Source: Microbacterium sp. AZCO (lineage in GTDB: Bacteria > Actinomycetota > Actinomycetes > Actinomycetales > Microbacteriaceae). From it: DNA of 64,000 nucleotides. The stretch covers positions 3,782,001-3,846,000 of the forward strand of contig NZ_CP154857.1 of NCBI RefSeq assembly GCF_039614715.1, written 5' to 3'. Both the position numbers and the translations under genes were made by a program. Numbering within the stretch: the first letter of the stretch is position 1; each line of letters begins with the position of its first letter. Of this stretch, positions 43,413 through 54,786 are shown piece by piece. Below the pieces are notes generated by a model that was not told where the DNA came from, made no database searches, and saw nothing but the letters and a program-made list of their open reading frames with translations.

Positions 43413-43486
43413 CGACCCTGACGGGACTTGAACCCGCGACCTCCGCCGTGACAGGGCGGCACGCTAACCAACTGCGCTACAGGGCC
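43413..43486 (-). tRNA. tRNA-Asp (GTC)
   Basis: The gene is 74 bases long. The anticodon loop is CTGTCAC on the minus strand; acceptor GGCCCTG pairs with CAGGGTC; the T-loop is GGTTCAAGTCC. CCA is not encoded. Confidence 0.95.
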
Positions 43487-43515
43487 ATGCTTATTGAATT
43501 GTGTTGTCGGATGGT

Positions 43516-43587
43516 GACCCCAACGGGATTCGAACCCGTGCTACCGCCGTGAAAGGGCGGCGTCCTAGGCCACTAAACGATGGGGCC
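43516..43587 (-). tRNA. tRNA-Glu (TTC)
   Basis: The gene is 72 bases long, with the anticodon loop CTTTCAC on the minus strand, acceptor GGCCCCA and T-loop GGTTCGAATCC. It is the promoter-proximal member of the Glu-Asp-Phe cluster. Confidence 0.95.
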
Positions 43588-43821
43588 GGATGAACTCCTG
43601 GCCCAGGGCCCGGCGCTCACGCTTACCGACGCTCAAGCATAAGAGATCTACGGCGAATGCGCCAATCGAGGGCGAGTCGCTGTGCAGAACCGGGTGGAAT
43701 CCGCGCAGGATGGGCAGTGCGTCTTCGCCCATTCAGAGGCAGGATGGATCCACGACACCCCCTTGCGCCTGTGATTCGTGTTGCTAGTGTGAATGAAGTT
43801 GTCCCGACCGGGGAGGATCGC

Positions 43822-45189
43822 GTGGAGCAGGATCACGCCCTCGAGGAATGCGGCTGCGGGCCGTCTCCGCGAGAGCGGCGTGCCCTCTGGCCCTCCCTGG
43901 TGAACCGCCGGACGGCCCTCGGGCTCGGCGTTCTCGGAGTCGTCGGCATCGCTGCGCTCGCCGGCCCGCTGCTTCCGCCGGCCTTCGCTGCCGACTATCC
44001 CTCGTGGGACGACGTACAGGCGGCCCGGGCCAATGAGGCCGCGGCCGCGTCCGAGGTGCAGAAGATCCAGGGGCTCATTGCGGGCCTCACATCGGAGGTA
44101 TCGCGCACGCAGGCCGAGGCGGAGCGCACGTCCGCCGAGTTCTACCAGGCGCAGCAGGACTACTTCGATGCCGCACAGCGCGCGGAGCAGCTGCAGGGGC
44201 AGGCCGACCAGCAGGCCGCGGCCGCGATCGACGCCGCCAACAAGGCGGGCCGCGTCGCCGCGCAGCTCTACCGCAACGGCGGTGACGACACGTCGCTCGA
44301 GCTGTTCTTCGCCGGTTCGGCCGCGTCAGCGGACGATCTCCTCGCGCGCCTCGGCACGATGGACCAGCTCATCGCCCGCAACCAGGCCGTCTACGCCGAC
44401 GCCATCACGGCGCGCGACTCGGCCCAGAGCCTCAGCGACCAGGCTGTCGTCGCGCGCGACGAGCGCGACCGGCTGCAGCAGGTCGCCGAGCAGAAGATGG
44501 TCGCGGCGCAGCAGGCGGCCGATGCTGCGCAGGCGGCGCTCGACGAGCAGCAGAACCACCTCGTCGACCTGCAGGCCCAGCTGGCCGCCCTCCAGGACAA
44601 GACGGCGCAGACGATCGCGGGCTACCAGGCCGGTGTCGAGGCCGCGCGCAAGGCGGCCGAAGAGGCGGCGCGGAAGGCCGCGGCTGAGGCGGCGGCCAAG
44701 GCGGCGGCAGCAGCGGCCGCGGCGGGTCGCGGCGGCGGCGGAGGCGGCGGCAACGGCGGAGCCGTCGTCGGATCGGGCTGGGCCCGCCCCTCGTCGGGCG
44801 TCCAGACGTCGGGCTACGGCCCTCGCAGCCGGCAGTGCGGCAACGGCTACTGCTCGAGCGGCTATCACTACGGCGTCGACCTCGCCGCGGGCTGCGGCTC
44901 GGCGATCTACGCCGCGCAGAGCGGCACGGTCGTCTACGCCGGCCCCAACGGCGGCTACGGCAACTACATCAAGCTCGACCACGGCGGCGGCATCGGCACC
45001 GGGTACGGCCACATCCAGAACGGCGGCATCCTCGTCCGCTACGGACAGTGGGTCAACGCCGGCCAGGTCATCGCGTACGAGGGCAACACCGGCAACTCGT
45101 TCGGCTGCCACTGCCACTTCGAGACCTACGTCAACGGCTTCCCCGTGAACCCGATCGACTTCATGGCACAGCGGGGCATCTCGGTCTGA
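43822..45189 (+). CDS. M23 family peptidoglycan endopeptidase with coiled coil
   Basis: The protein has 455 residues. GTG 43822 is chosen because GGGGAGG lies eight bases upstream. A twin-arginine NRRTALGLGVLG and hydrophobic stretch ending AFAADY form the signal, possibly Tat type. Residues about 60-310 are an Ala/Gln-rich coiled coil of the FtsX/EnvC-activator type, then a Gly-rich hinge, then a LytM (M23) domain with YHYGVDLA and HCHFETY as metal-binding motifs. It probably cuts cell-wall peptide cross-links at division. The polyalanine and glycine tract near 330 is strongly expanded. Confidence 0.88.
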   Translation: MEQDHALEECGCGPSPRERRALWPSLVNRRTALGLGVLGVVGIAALAGPLLPPAFAADYPSWDDVQAARANEAAAASEVQKIQGLIAGLTSEVSRTQAEAERTSAEFYQAQQDYFDAAQRAEQLQGQADQQAAAAIDAANKAGRVAAQLYRNGGDDTSLELFFAGSAASADDLLARLGTMDQLIARNQAVYADAITARDSAQSLSDQAVVARDERDRLQQVAEQKMVAAQQAADAAQAALDEQQNHLVDLQAQLAALQDKTAQTIAGYQAGVEAARKAAEEAARKAAAEAAAKAAAAAAAAGRGGGGGGGNGGAVVGSGWARPSSGVQTSGYGPRSRQCGNGYCSSGYHYGVDLAAGCGSAIYAAQSGTVVYAGPNGGYGNYIKLDHGGGIGTGYGHIQNGGILVRYGQWVNAGQVIAYEGNTGNSFGCHCHFETYVNGFPVNPIDFMAQRGISV

Positions 45190-45213
45190 CCCCTTCGGCC
45201 TGGAAAAGGCGAA

Positions 45214-45241
45214 GGGGGATGGATGCCGGCATCCATCCCCC
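45214..45241. terminator. 28-base perfect palindrome between convergent genes
   Basis: GGGGGATGGATGCC (45214-45227) is directly followed by its exact complement (45228-45241). It lies 24 bases after the M23 peptidase stop and 18 bases before the end of the convergent ppa gene, so it can terminate both transcripts. It is built around the word GGATGCC/GGCATCC. Confidence 0.75.
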
Positions 45242-45259
45242 TCGACGAATCTCAGGGTG

Positions 45260-45793
45260 TCAGAGGGTCGACGGTGCGACGCCCTCGCCCTGCGTGGCGG
45301 TCTGGCCCTCGTGCTCCTTGAAGCGGTCGAAGGCCTCGCCGACCAGGCGCTCCGCCTCGGCGGCGTCGGCCCACTCGTCGACCTTGACCCACTTGTTGGG
45401 CTCGAGGTCCTTGTAGTGCTCGAAGAAGTGCTCGATCTCCTTGCGGGTGTACTCCGGGATGTCGGTGACGTCCTGGACGTGCGCCCAGCGCGGGTCCTTC
45501 GCGAGCACGGCCACGACCTTGTCGTCGCCGCCCGCCTCGTCGCTCATCTTCAGCACGCCGACGGGACGCACCTTGGCGAGCACGCCGGGTGAGAGGTCGA
45601 AGTCGAGCAGCACGAGCACGTCGAGCGGGTCGCCGTCCTCGCCGAGGGTGTTCTCGAAGAAGCCGTAATTGGTGGGGTACCCGAAGGCGGTGTAGAGGAT
45701 GCGGTCGAGGAAGACCCGGCCCGTGCCGTGGTCGACCTCGTACTTGATGCGGCTGCCGCGGGGGATCTCGATGACGGCGTCGTACGCGCCCAT
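45260..45793 (-). CDS. ppa: Inorganic pyrophosphatase
   Basis: The protein has 177 residues, with an ATG after AAGGAG. The family I signature [14 protein letters not shown] contains the metal-binding aspartates, and the N-terminal [15 protein letters not shown] is typical. It hydrolyses pyrophosphate in the cytoplasm and drives biosynthesis forward. A C-terminal Gln/Gly tail of about 20 residues extends beyond the core. Confidence 0.97.
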   Translation of the reverse strand: MGAYDAVIEIPRGSRIKYEVDHGTGRVFLDRILYTAFGYPTNYGFFENTLGEDGDPLDVLVLLDFDLSPGVLAKVRPVGVLKMSDEAGGDDKVVAVLAKDPRWAHVQDVTDIPEYTRKEIEHFFEHYKDLEPNKWVKVDEWADAAEAERLVGEAFDRFKEHEGQTATQGEGVAPSTL

Positions 45794-45961
45794 TTCAGAC
45801 TCCTTAAGAGGGGGTGGATGCCGCGACCAGCCTAATCGGGGGCGAAGGGCGTCCCGAACTACGGCTGAGTGGGGCGAATACGGTCTTCGGGCGGCGTGTC
45901 GCGCCACTCCCGACACATCCAGCCGAGATGCGGGACGGGTAGGGCTCGATACCGTGGTTCC

Positions 45962-46957
45962 GTGACGCATCGCCCCGGCCTGGATCCCGCCGTCGCCGAG
46001 GTGCGTCGCGCCGTGCGCGCCGCGCTCGCCGGGATCGACGCGGGCTCCACCGTCGTCGTCGCGCTGTCCGGCGGTGCCGACTCGCTCGCCCTCACGGCGG
46101 CGACCGCGTTCGAGGCCCGCAAGGCCGGCCTGACGGCGGTCGCGGTGACGGTCGACCATGGGCTCCAGAAGGGGTCGAGGGATGCCGCGGCCGCCGCGGC
46201 AGTGCACGCTCGCGCCCTCGGGCTCGAGGCCAGGGTCGTCGAGGTCGAGGTGGGGGTCACCGGCGGGCCGGAGGCCGCCGCCCGCGCGGCCCGCTACGCG
46301 GCGCTGCGGGAGGCGGCATCCACTCTTCCTGCCGCTGCCGTGCTGACGGCCCACACCCTCGACGATCAGGCCGAGACGGTGCTGCTCGGGCTCGCGCGGG
46401 GGTCGGGCGGTGGGAGCCTGCAGGGCATGGCGCCGGTCTCCGAGCTGGCCGACGGCATCGCGCTGCTGCGACCGCTCCTCGGGGTCCGTCGCGCGACGAC
46501 GCGGGCCGCGTGCGCGGCCGAAGGGCTCGAGCCGTGGGAGGACCCGCACAACTCCGACCCCTCCTACGCGCGGGTGCGCGTGCGCCGGCGCGTGCTGCCG
46601 GTGCTCGAGGACGAGCTCGGCCCCGGGATCGCGGAGGCGCTCGCGCGCACGGCGGAGCAGCTGCGGGAGGACTCCGAGGCGTTCGCCGAGATGATCGACG
46701 AGACGATCGAGGACATCGTCGAGCACGCCGAGGCGGGCATCTCTGTCTCGGTGGCCGCGCTCGCCGCGAATCCCGCGGCGCTGCGGCACCGCATCATCCG
46801 GCACGTCGTCGCCGCCGAGTTCGGCGAGAGCCTCACTCGGGCGCAGACGCTCGAGGTCGCCCGGCTCGTCACGGACTGGGCGGGACAGGGACCCATCGAC
46901 CTGCCCGGATGCCGTGCCCGGCGCGCGGGTGCTCGGCTCGAGTTCACCGCGACCTGA
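45962..46957 (+). CDS. tilS: tRNA(Ile)-lysidine synthetase
   Basis: The protein has 331 residues from GTG 45962. The PP-loop SGGADS in [14 protein letters not shown] and the VTVDHGLQ segment identify Til[22 protein letters not shown] is the conserved arginine-rich RNA-binding motif. It changes the anticodon C34 of tRNA-Ile2 to lysidine. The C-terminal domain is short, as in actinobacteria. It lies next to hpt, the usual actinobacterial pairing. Confidence 0.94.
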   Translation: MTHRPGLDPAVAEVRRAVRAALAGIDAGSTVVVALSGGADSLALTAATAFEARKAGLTAVAVTVDHGLQKGSRDAAAAAAVHARALGLEARVVEVEVGVTGGPEAAARAARYAALREAASTLPAAAVLTAHTLDDQAETVLLGLARGSGGGSLQGMAPVSELADGIALLRPLLGVRRATTRAACAAEGLEPWEDPHNSDPSYARVRVRRRVLPVLEDELGPGIAEALARTAEQLREDSEAFAEMIDETIEDIVEHAEAGISVSVAALAANPAALRHRIIRHVVAAEFGESLTRAQTLEVARLVTDWAGQGPIDLPGCRARRAGARLEFTAT

Positions 46958-46971
46958 CGGCCCTCGGGGAA

Positions 46972-47001
46972 GGTCTCGACACGCGCGCTTACCGCTCGAC
47001 C
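46972..47001. repeat. REP-like element between tilS and hpt
   Basis: The word GGTCTCGACAC begins a 30-base element that ends CTCGACC, with imperfect inverse ends. The same GGTCTCGACAC begins at 49597 in the ftsH C-terminal coding region. Confidence 0.4.
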
Positions 47002-47015
47002 CTAGACTCGGACGC

Positions 47016-47567
47016 ATGCGCGCGGCCGACATCCAGAGCGACATCACCCAGGTCCTGGTCACCGAGGAGCAGATCCGCACCAAGCTCGAGGAGATCGCCG
47101 CGCAGGTCGCGTCGGACTACGACGGCAAGGACCTCGTGCTCGTCGGCGTGCTCAAGGGCGCGGTCATGGTGATGGCCGACTTCTCCCGGGCGCTGCCCTT
47201 CGCCGTGCCGATGGACTGGATGGCGGTCTCCTCGTACGGCGCGGGCACGAAGTCGAGCGGTGTCGTGCAGATCCGCAAAGACCTCGACACCGACATCCAT
47301 GACAAGCACGTCCTCATCGTCGAGGACATCATCGATTCGGGCCTCACCCTCAGCTGGCTCCTCGAGAACTTCGCGTCGCGGGGTGCGGCATCCGTCGAGG
47401 TGTTCGCCCTGCTGCGGAAGCCGGATGCCGCGAAGGTCCACGTGGAGTGCCGGTACGTGGGCTTCGAGATCCCGAACGAGTTCGTCATCGGGTACGGCCT
47501 CGACTACGCGGAGAAGTACCGCAACCTGCGCGATGTCGCGGTGCTCGCGCCGCACGTCTACGGCTGA
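47016..47567 (+). CDS. hpt: Hypoxanthine phosphoribosyltransferase
   Basis: The protein has 183 residues. The PRPP-binding motif [17 protein letters not shown] and the N-terminal [15 protein letters not shown] are diagnostic, and the C-terminal [12 protein letters not shown] completes the purine site. It salvages hypoxanthine and guanine. It lies between tilS and ftsH, an order conserved in actinobacteria. Confidence 0.96.
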   Translation: MRAADIQSDITQVLVTEEQIRTKLEEIAAQVASDYDGKDLVLVGVLKGAVMVMADFSRALPFAVPMDWMAVSSYGAGTKSSGVVQIRKDLDTDIHDKHVLIVEDIIDSGLTLSWLLENFASRGAASVEVFALLRKPDAAKVHVECRYVGFEIPNEFVIGYGLDYAEKYRNLRDVAVLAPHVYG

Positions 47568-47731
47568 TCGCGGAGTCCGGGTGCCGCTCGCCTCACGATT
47601 CCTCTAGTACGCCGTGGGCGAATGCACAGATTGGGCATAGCGGCCGCGCGATACCCTGAATCAACCGTCGCCGCAACCATCGTTTGCGCGGCCTCGGCTC
47701 GCTGACGAAGGGAACGGGCTCCGCCCGCACC

Positions 47732-49738
<2,007 letters not shown>

Positions 49739-49747
49739 GCTCGGCGC

Positions 49748-50338
49748 GTGGCCGTCGACCGGAAGCGCGTCGCAGCGCTCGTTCGTGAGTTGCTCGAGGC
49801 GATCGGGGAGGACCCCGACCGCCCGGGCCTGAAGGCGACCCCGACGCGGGTGGCCGACGCCTACGCCGAGTTCTTCGCGGGCGTGGGGGAGGATGCCTCC
49901 GCGCCGCTGCAGCATCCCATCTCGATCTCCCATGGGCCGGCGCCCGAGACGTCCGCGTCGGGCGCGGTCCTGCTGCGCGACATCCACTTCCGCTCGGTGT
50001 GCGAGCACCACCTGCTGCTCTTCCGCGGCAAGGCGCACATCGCCTACCTCCCCGGCGACAAGGTCGTCGGGCTCGGCGCTCTTCCGAAGGTCGTGGACAT
50101 CCTCGCCGCCCGGCCGCAGGTGCAGGAGCGCCTCGGCGAGCAGATCGCCGACGAGATCGCCGACGCCCTCGACACGCGCGGCGTGCTGGTCGTGCTCGAC
50201 GCCACGCACGGCTGCGTCACGATGCGCGGCGAGCGCCAGCGGGAGGCATCCACCGTCACGATCGCGGCGCGCGGCGAGCTGCTCGAGCCCGCGGCGCGCG
50301 CCGAGCTCATCGCGCTCATCGGCGCGGGGCGGGAGTGA
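49748..50338 (+). CDS. folE: GTP cyclohydrolase I
   Basis: The protein has 196 residues from GTG 49748, nine bases after the ftsH stop. The zinc cysteine/histidine site is in SVCEHHLLLFRGKAHIAYLP, and the second cysteine in ATHGCVTMRG. It makes dihydroneopterin triphosphate, the first step of folate synthesis. It begins the compact folate operon. Confidence 0.97.
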   Translation: MAVDRKRVAALVRELLEAIGEDPDRPGLKATPTRVADAYAEFFAGVGEDASAPLQHPISISHGPAPETSASGAVLLRDIHFRSVCEHHLLLFRGKAHIAYLPGDKVVGLGALPKVVDILAARPQVQERLGEQIADEIADALDTRGVLVVLDATHGCVTMRGERQREASTVTIAARGELLEPAARAELIALIGAGRE

Positions 50339-51171
50339 GCGCCGCAGCGATGGGCTCACTCGTCATGGGGATCGTCAACGTCACCCCCGACTCGTTCAGC
50401 GACGGCGGCCTCTACCTGGCCGCCGACGCCGCGATCGCGCGCGGCCTCGAGCTCTTCGCGCAGGGCGCGGCGATGATCGACGTCGGCGGCGAGTCGACGA
50501 GGCCGGGTGCCGAGCGCGTCGACCCCGCGGTCGAGCGGGACCGCGTGCTGCCCGTCGTCCGCGCCCTCGCCGAGGCGGGCGCCGTCGTGAGCATCGACAC
50601 GATGAATTCCTCGACGGCCCTCGCCGCCGTGGAGGCGGGTGCGCGCATCGTCAACGACGTCTCCGGCGGGCTGTCCGATCCGGCGATGCTCTCGGCCGTC
50701 GCCCGGACCGACGCCGACGTCGTGCTGCAGCACTGGCGGGGCCACTCCAGCGACATGTACGCGCACGCGGAGTACGACGACATCGTGACGGAGGTCGTGA
50801 CCGAGCTCGCGTCGCGCGTCGACGCCGCGCGGGCCGCCGGCATCGCGCCGTCGCGCATCATCGTCGACCCCGGCATCGGATTCGGCAAGAAGGGCGGGCA
50901 GAACTGGGCGGTCCTGCACGGGATGCCGCGCATCGTCGCCCTCGGGCACCGGGTGCTCGTCGGCACGAGCCGCAAGCGGTTCCTCACCGAGACGCTCGAG
51001 CCGGGCGGAGCCGAGGCATCCACCGCTCGTCGTGATCTCGCGACCGCCGTCACGAGCGTGCTCGCCGCGCAGTCGGGGGCCTGGGGGGTGCGCGTGCACG
51101 ACGTCGCCGCGACCGTCGACGCGTTGAAGATCGCCGATTCCTGGGAGGCTGGGGAGCGATGGACTTCGTAG
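50335..51171 (+). CDS. folP: Dihydropteroate synthase
   Basis: The protein has 278 residues from GTG 50335, overlapping the folE stop. ATG 50350 is an alternative start. Signatures are GIVNVTPDSFSDGG and IDVGGESTRPGAERV, and later PGIGFGKKGGQNW. It joins p-aminobenzoate to the pterin and is the sulfonamide target. It is the second gene of the fol operon. Confidence 0.96.
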   Translation: MSAAAMGSLVMGIVNVTPDSFSDGGLYLAADAAIARGLELFAQGAAMIDVGGESTRPGAERVDPAVERDRVLPVVRALAEAGAVVSIDTMNSSTALAAVEAGARIVNDVSGGLSDPAMLSAVARTDADVVLQHWRGHSSDMYAHAEYDDIVTEVVTELASRVDAARAAGIAPSRIIVDPGIGFGKKGGQNWAVLHGMPRIVALGHRVLVGTSRKRFLTETLEPGGAEASTARRDLATAVTSVLAAQSGAWGVRVHDVAATVDALKIADSWEAGERWTS

Positions 51172-51533
51172 ACGAGATCACGATCACGGGCATCCGGGCG
51201 TTCGGGTATCACGGCGTGTACCCCGACGAGAAGCGCGACGGGCAGGAGTTCGTCGTCGACGTGCACCTCATGCTGTCGACAGCGCGGGCGGCCGAGACCG
51301 ACGACGTCGCCGACACCGTGCACTACGGCGAGCTGGCCGAAGAGGTGGCCGCGATCGTGTCGGGCGACCCCGTCGACCTCATCGAGACGCTCGCGAGCCG
51401 CATCGCCGACGCGGTGCTCGCGCACGACCTCGTGCAGCTGGCGCGCGTCACCGTGCACAAGCCGTCCGCGCCGATCGCGGTGCCGTTCGCCGACGTCGCC
51501 GTGACCGTCAACCGCGCTCGGGCAGACCGATGA
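51159..51533 (+). CDS. folB: Dihydroneopterin aldolase
   Basis: The protein has 124 residues from ATG 51159, within the folP 3' end and preceded by GGAGGC/GGGGAG. ITITGIRAFGYHGVYPDEKRDGQ is the family signature with the active-site glutamate region, and DLIETLASRIADAVL the central helix. It converts dihydroneopterin to hydroxymethyl-dihydropterin. Confidence 0.95.
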   Translation: MDFVDEITITGIRAFGYHGVYPDEKRDGQEFVVDVHLMLSTARAAETDDVADTVHYGELAEEVAAIVSGDPVDLIETLASRIADAVLAHDLVQLARVTVHKPSAPIAVPFADVAVTVNRARADR

Positions 51534-52063
51534 ACCGCCGCCTCGCGCAGGGCTTCCACGGCGACGCCCCGAGCCGGGGCCGCGCCCCCGTGCGCGCCGT
51601 CGTCGCCCTCGGCGCCAATCTCGGCGACCGGGTCGCGACGCTGCGAGCCGCGGTCGCCGACCTGCAGCGGCTGCCCCTCACGGCCGAGGTCGTGGCCGCG
51701 CCCACGATCGAGTCGGTCGCGCTCAAGCCCGACGGTCCGGATGCCTCCGCCCCGGCGTACCTCAACACCGTCGCGCTCGTGACCACGCGTCTCGCGCCGA
51801 GCGTGCTGCTGTCGTACCTGCACGCGATCGAGGCGCGGCACGGGCGCGTGCGCGAGGAGCGCTGGGGCGACCGCACGCTCGACCTCGACCTCATCGCCTA
51901 CGGCGACGCCCGAAGCGACGCGCCCGGTCTCGTGCTGCCGCACCCGCGTGCGGCGGAGCGCGACTTCGTCCTCGCACCGTGGCTGTCGCTCGATCCCGAC
52001 GCGGAGCTGCCCGGTCACGGCCGCGTCGACGCGCTCCTGCGACGACTGCGAGGGGCCGAATGA
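51530..52063 (+). CDS. folK: 2-amino-4-hydroxy-6-hydroxymethyldihydropteridine diphosphokinase
   Basis: The protein has 177 residues and its start overlaps the folB stop by ATGA. VVALGANLGDRVATLRAAV opens the fold and ERWGDRTLDLDLIAYGD is the HPPK signature. The first 20 residues are an Arg-rich extension. It supplies hydroxymethyl-dihydropterin pyrophosphate to folP. Confidence 0.95.
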   Translation: MNRRLAQGFHGDAPSRGRAPVRAVVALGANLGDRVATLRAAVADLQRLPLTAEVVAAPTIESVALKPDGPDASAPAYLNTVALVTTRLAPSVLLSYLHAIEARHGRVREERWGDRTLDLDLIAYGDARSDAPGLVLPHPRAAERDFVLAPWLSLDPDAELPGHGRVDALLRRLRGAE

Positions 52064-52557
52064 AGCGCACCGGAGCGGGCGTCCTCGTCCTGACGGCGGC
52101 GATCGGCGTGGCCGTCGGCTTCCTCGTCGATCAGCTGCTGACCGCCGCCGCGCGCCCCACCTTCACTCCGACCGTCACCCTGCCGATCCTCCTCGTGCTG
52201 CTCGGCGGAATCGTGGTCCTCCTCGCGGTGCCGATCCGCCGCGCGACGCGCGACGCGAAGGGTGCGGGCCCCATCAATCCGTTCCAGGCGGTCCGCATCG
52301 CGATGCTCGCGAAGGCGTCGAGCATCGTCGGGTCGGCGTTCGCCGGCTTCGCCGGCGGCCTCGCGCTCTTCCTCCTGACCCGGCCCGTCACGCCGTCGGT
52401 AGAGTCGTGGGGAGCCGTGATCGCGACGATCGTCAGCGGTCTCGCGCTCGTGGCCGCAGGCCTGGTCGCCGAGCACCTGTGCACCATCCGGAAGGACGAC
52501 GATGACGAACATCCCGGCGACGCCGGTCCCGGACTCGACGCCCATCACCCCCACTGA
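52060..52557 (+). CDS. DUF3180 membrane protein
   Basis: The protein has 165 residues and its start overlaps the folK stop. Four predicted helices contain GVLVLTAAIGVAVGFLVDQL and NPFQAVRIAMLAKASSIVGS, the DUF3180 pattern. Function is unknown. This gene follows folK in many actinobacteria. The last 56 bases also encode the N-terminus of the next gene in another frame. Confidence 0.9.
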   Translation: MKRTGAGVLVLTAAIGVAVGFLVDQLLTAAARPTFTPTVTLPILLVLLGGIVVLLAVPIRRATRDAKGAGPINPFQAVRIAMLAKASSIVGSAFAGFAGGLALFLLTRPVTPSVESWGAVIATIVSGLALVAAGLVAEHLCTIRKDDDDEHPGDAGPGLDAHHPH

Positions 52558-53179
52558 GAGGGGAGTGGATGCTGCGCCCGCTCCCGGCGTGACCGCCGAG
52601 CAGGCATCGCCTCTGGCGGAGGACGACGCGCCGGCGCGCGAGGTGCCGGCATCCATCGATCAGGGCACCTATTCGCGGATCATCGAGCCGCGATCGCCCC
52701 ACCGCCTGGAGCTGGAGCGGGGCGTGTGGCACCAGATCTCCCGCAAGTATCTGTGGGTGCAGCTCATCTCGTCGGGCATCGTCCTGGCGCTCGTCGTGGT
52801 CGTCGTGCTGGTGCTGTGGCTCGTGCTCGGACAGCTCTGGCCGCTCATCCCCGGCGGCATCCTCTCCGTCATCCTGATCTGGACGATGGCGATCCTTCCC
52901 CGTCAGGTGCGGGCGATCGGGTATCAGCTGCGCGACGACGACCTCGTCTTCCGCCGCGGCATCCTGTGGCAGCGCATGGTCGCCGTGCCGTACGGACGGA
53001 TGCAGCTCGTCGACATCACGCACGGCCCGCTCGACCGCGGCTTCGGCATCGCGCAGCTGAAGTTCGTGACAGCCGCGGCCACGACGGGCGTGACGATCCC
53101 GGGCCTCGCCCAGACGACCGCCGAGACGCTGCGCGACCACCTCGTCGCGGTCGCCGAGAGCCGCCGGACCGGGCTGTGA
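52502..53179 (+). CDS. PH domain-containing membrane protein 1 (DUF304/bPH2)
   Basis: The protein has 225 residues from ATG 52502, inside the DUF3180 gene. After a Thr/Pro/Ala-rich N-terminal tail, two helices (about 95-150) precede a bacterial PH-like domain with AIGYQLRDDDLVFRRGILWQRMVAVPYGRMQLVDI, typical of YdbS-like proteins. These pairs act at the membrane in an unknown way. It is translationally coupled to its larger partner. Confidence 0.88.
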   Translation: MTNIPATPVPDSTPITPTERGVDAAPAPGVTAEQASPLAEDDAPAREVPASIDQGTYSRIIEPRSPHRLELERGVWHQISRKYLWVQLISSGIVLALVVVVVLVLWLVLGQLWPLIPGGILSVILIWTMAILPRQVRAIGYQLRDDDLVFRRGILWQRMVAVPYGRMQLVDITHGPLDRGFGIAQLKFVTAAATTGVTIPGLAQTTAETLRDHLVAVAESRRTGL

Positions 53180-54786
53180 GCGAGCCCTTCGACTCTTCGC
53201 GCGCCCCTGCCGCGCCACCCGCCGAGCTGGTCCGCTCGCCCATGGCGGACGGCGAGTGGCACCGCCTGCACCCCCTCACCCCGCTGCTGCGGGGTGGCCT
53301 GTTCCTCGTCGTCGTCATCGGCCTCGTGGCCGCCAACCTCCGCGACCGGCTGGTCTTCCTCTTCCTCCCGTGGCTTGCCCCCGATCTGCCGGCGAACGAG
53401 ATCGAGGAGTGGGAGGGCGCGGGCGATCCGATCGACTTCATCGTCGTGAACAACCTCTACCTGGTCGCGGGTGCCGTCGTGCTGGCCGTGCTCATCGCAC
53501 TGCTCGTCATCTTCTATCTGCTCTGGCGATTCCATTCCTTCCGCATCACGGAGGACGACGTCGAGGTGCGCAGCGGCGTGCTCTTCCGCACGCAGCGCCG
53601 CGCGCCGCTTGACCGCGTGCAGGGCGTCAACCTGACGCGCCCGATGATCGCGCGGCTGCTCGGGATGGCGAAGCTCGAGGTCGTCGGAGCCGGCACGGAC
53701 GCCAACGTCAAGCTCGAGTACCTGTCGACCGCCAACGCGGAGGCCGTGCGGGCCGACATCCTGCGCCTCGCGTCGGGCCGGCGGCTCGCGGCGGCGCAGG
53801 CGGGGGGCGTGCCCGTCGGGGCGCGATCGCGCATGAGTGCGCTCAGCCAGGCCGTCTCGCGCGGCATCACGGGGATGATCGAGGGCGACGAGGCGCCCGT
53901 CGAGGCCCCCGAATCGGTCGTCAACATCCCGGTCGTGCGGCTGCTCGCCTCGCACATCATCAGCCCGGCGACGATCGGTCTCCTCGTCGCGCTCGGCGCC
54001 ATCGTGTTCGGGTCGGTGCGCGGCACGCCGTGGCTGCTGTTCGGCATGATCCCCGCCGTCATCGCCTTCGTCGCCTACTGGATCCGGTCGATCGTGCGGT
54101 CGCTGCGGTACTCGATCGCTCCCACGCCGGACGGCGTGCGAATCACGTTCGGGCTGCTCACGACGATCACCGAGATCGTGCCGCCCGGCCGCGTGCACGC
54201 CGTCGAGATCTCGCAGTCGATCCTGTGGCGGCCGTTCGGCTGGTGGATGATCCGCATCAACCGCCTCACGGGCCGCAGCCTGAGCGACGGCAGCAACGAC
54301 CAGTTCACGACCGTGCTCCCGGTCGGCTCGCTCGCCGACGTCGAGCGCGTGCTGCACCTCCTCCTTCCGGACGTTCCCCCCGCGGAATGGCCGGTCATCG
54401 TGCGCGAGGGCGTCGTCGGCCCCGGCGCCGACGACACGTTCGTCGACACCCCGCGGCGTGCCTGGTTCCTCCGTCCGCTCTCTTGGCGGCGCAACGGCTT
54501 CCGGCTGACGCCCGACGTCCTGCTCCTGCGCCGGGGCCTGATCTGGCGCCGGCTCGTCGTGCTTCCGCTCGCCCGCCTGCAGAGCCTCGCCCTGCACCAG
54601 GGCCCGCTCGACCGTCTCGTCGGCGTCGCCTCCGCGCGGGCGCACACGGTGGCGGGACCGGTCTACTCGGGCCTCGCTGCGATCGACCGGGATGCCGCCC
54701 TCCAGCTCTTCGCCGACGTCGCGACGGGCACCGTGCGGGCAGCATCCATCGACCGCTCGCACCGCTGGGCCGAGGTGAGCGCCTGA
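53176..54786 (+). CDS. PH domain-containing membrane protein 2 (YdbT-like)
   Basis: The protein has 536 residues from GTG 53176, overlapping the preceding stop. It carries three PH-like repeats: RITEDDVEVRSGVLFRTQRR, SIAPTPDGVRITFGLLTTI and FRLTPDVLLLRRGLIWRR. Each is preceded by membrane helices. It belongs with the smaller protein as a YdbS/YdbT-type pair. Confidence 0.88.
   Translation: MSEPFDSSRAPAAPPAELVRSPMADGEWHRLHPLTPLLRGGLFLVVVIGLVAANLRDRLVFLFLPWLAPDLPANEIEEWEGAGDPIDFIVVNNLYLVAGAVVLAVLIALLVIFYLLWRFHSFRITEDDVEVRSGVLFRTQRRAPLDRVQGVNLTRPMIARLLGMAKLEVVGAGTDANVKLEYLSTANAEAVRADILRLASGRRLAAAQAGGVPVGARSRMSALSQAVSRGITGMIEGDEAPVEAPESVVNIPVVRLLASHIISPATIGLLVALGAIVFGSVRGTPWLLFGMIPAVIAFVAYWIRSIVRSLRYSIAPTPDGVRITFGLLTTITEIVPPGRVHAVEISQSILWRPFGWWMIRINRLTGRSLSDGSNDQFTTVLPVGSLADVERVLHLLLPDVPPAEWPVIVREGVVGPGADDTFVDTPRRAWFLRPLSWRRNGFRLTPDVLLLRRGLIWRRLVVLPLARLQSLALHQGPLDRLVGVASARAHTVAGPVYSGLAAIDRDAALQLFADVATGTVRAASIDRSHRWAEVSA

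Noticed and set aside
43269..43587. tRNA cluster as an integration site
   Set aside because: No integrase, direct repeat or foreign-looking block lies next to the tRNA genes.
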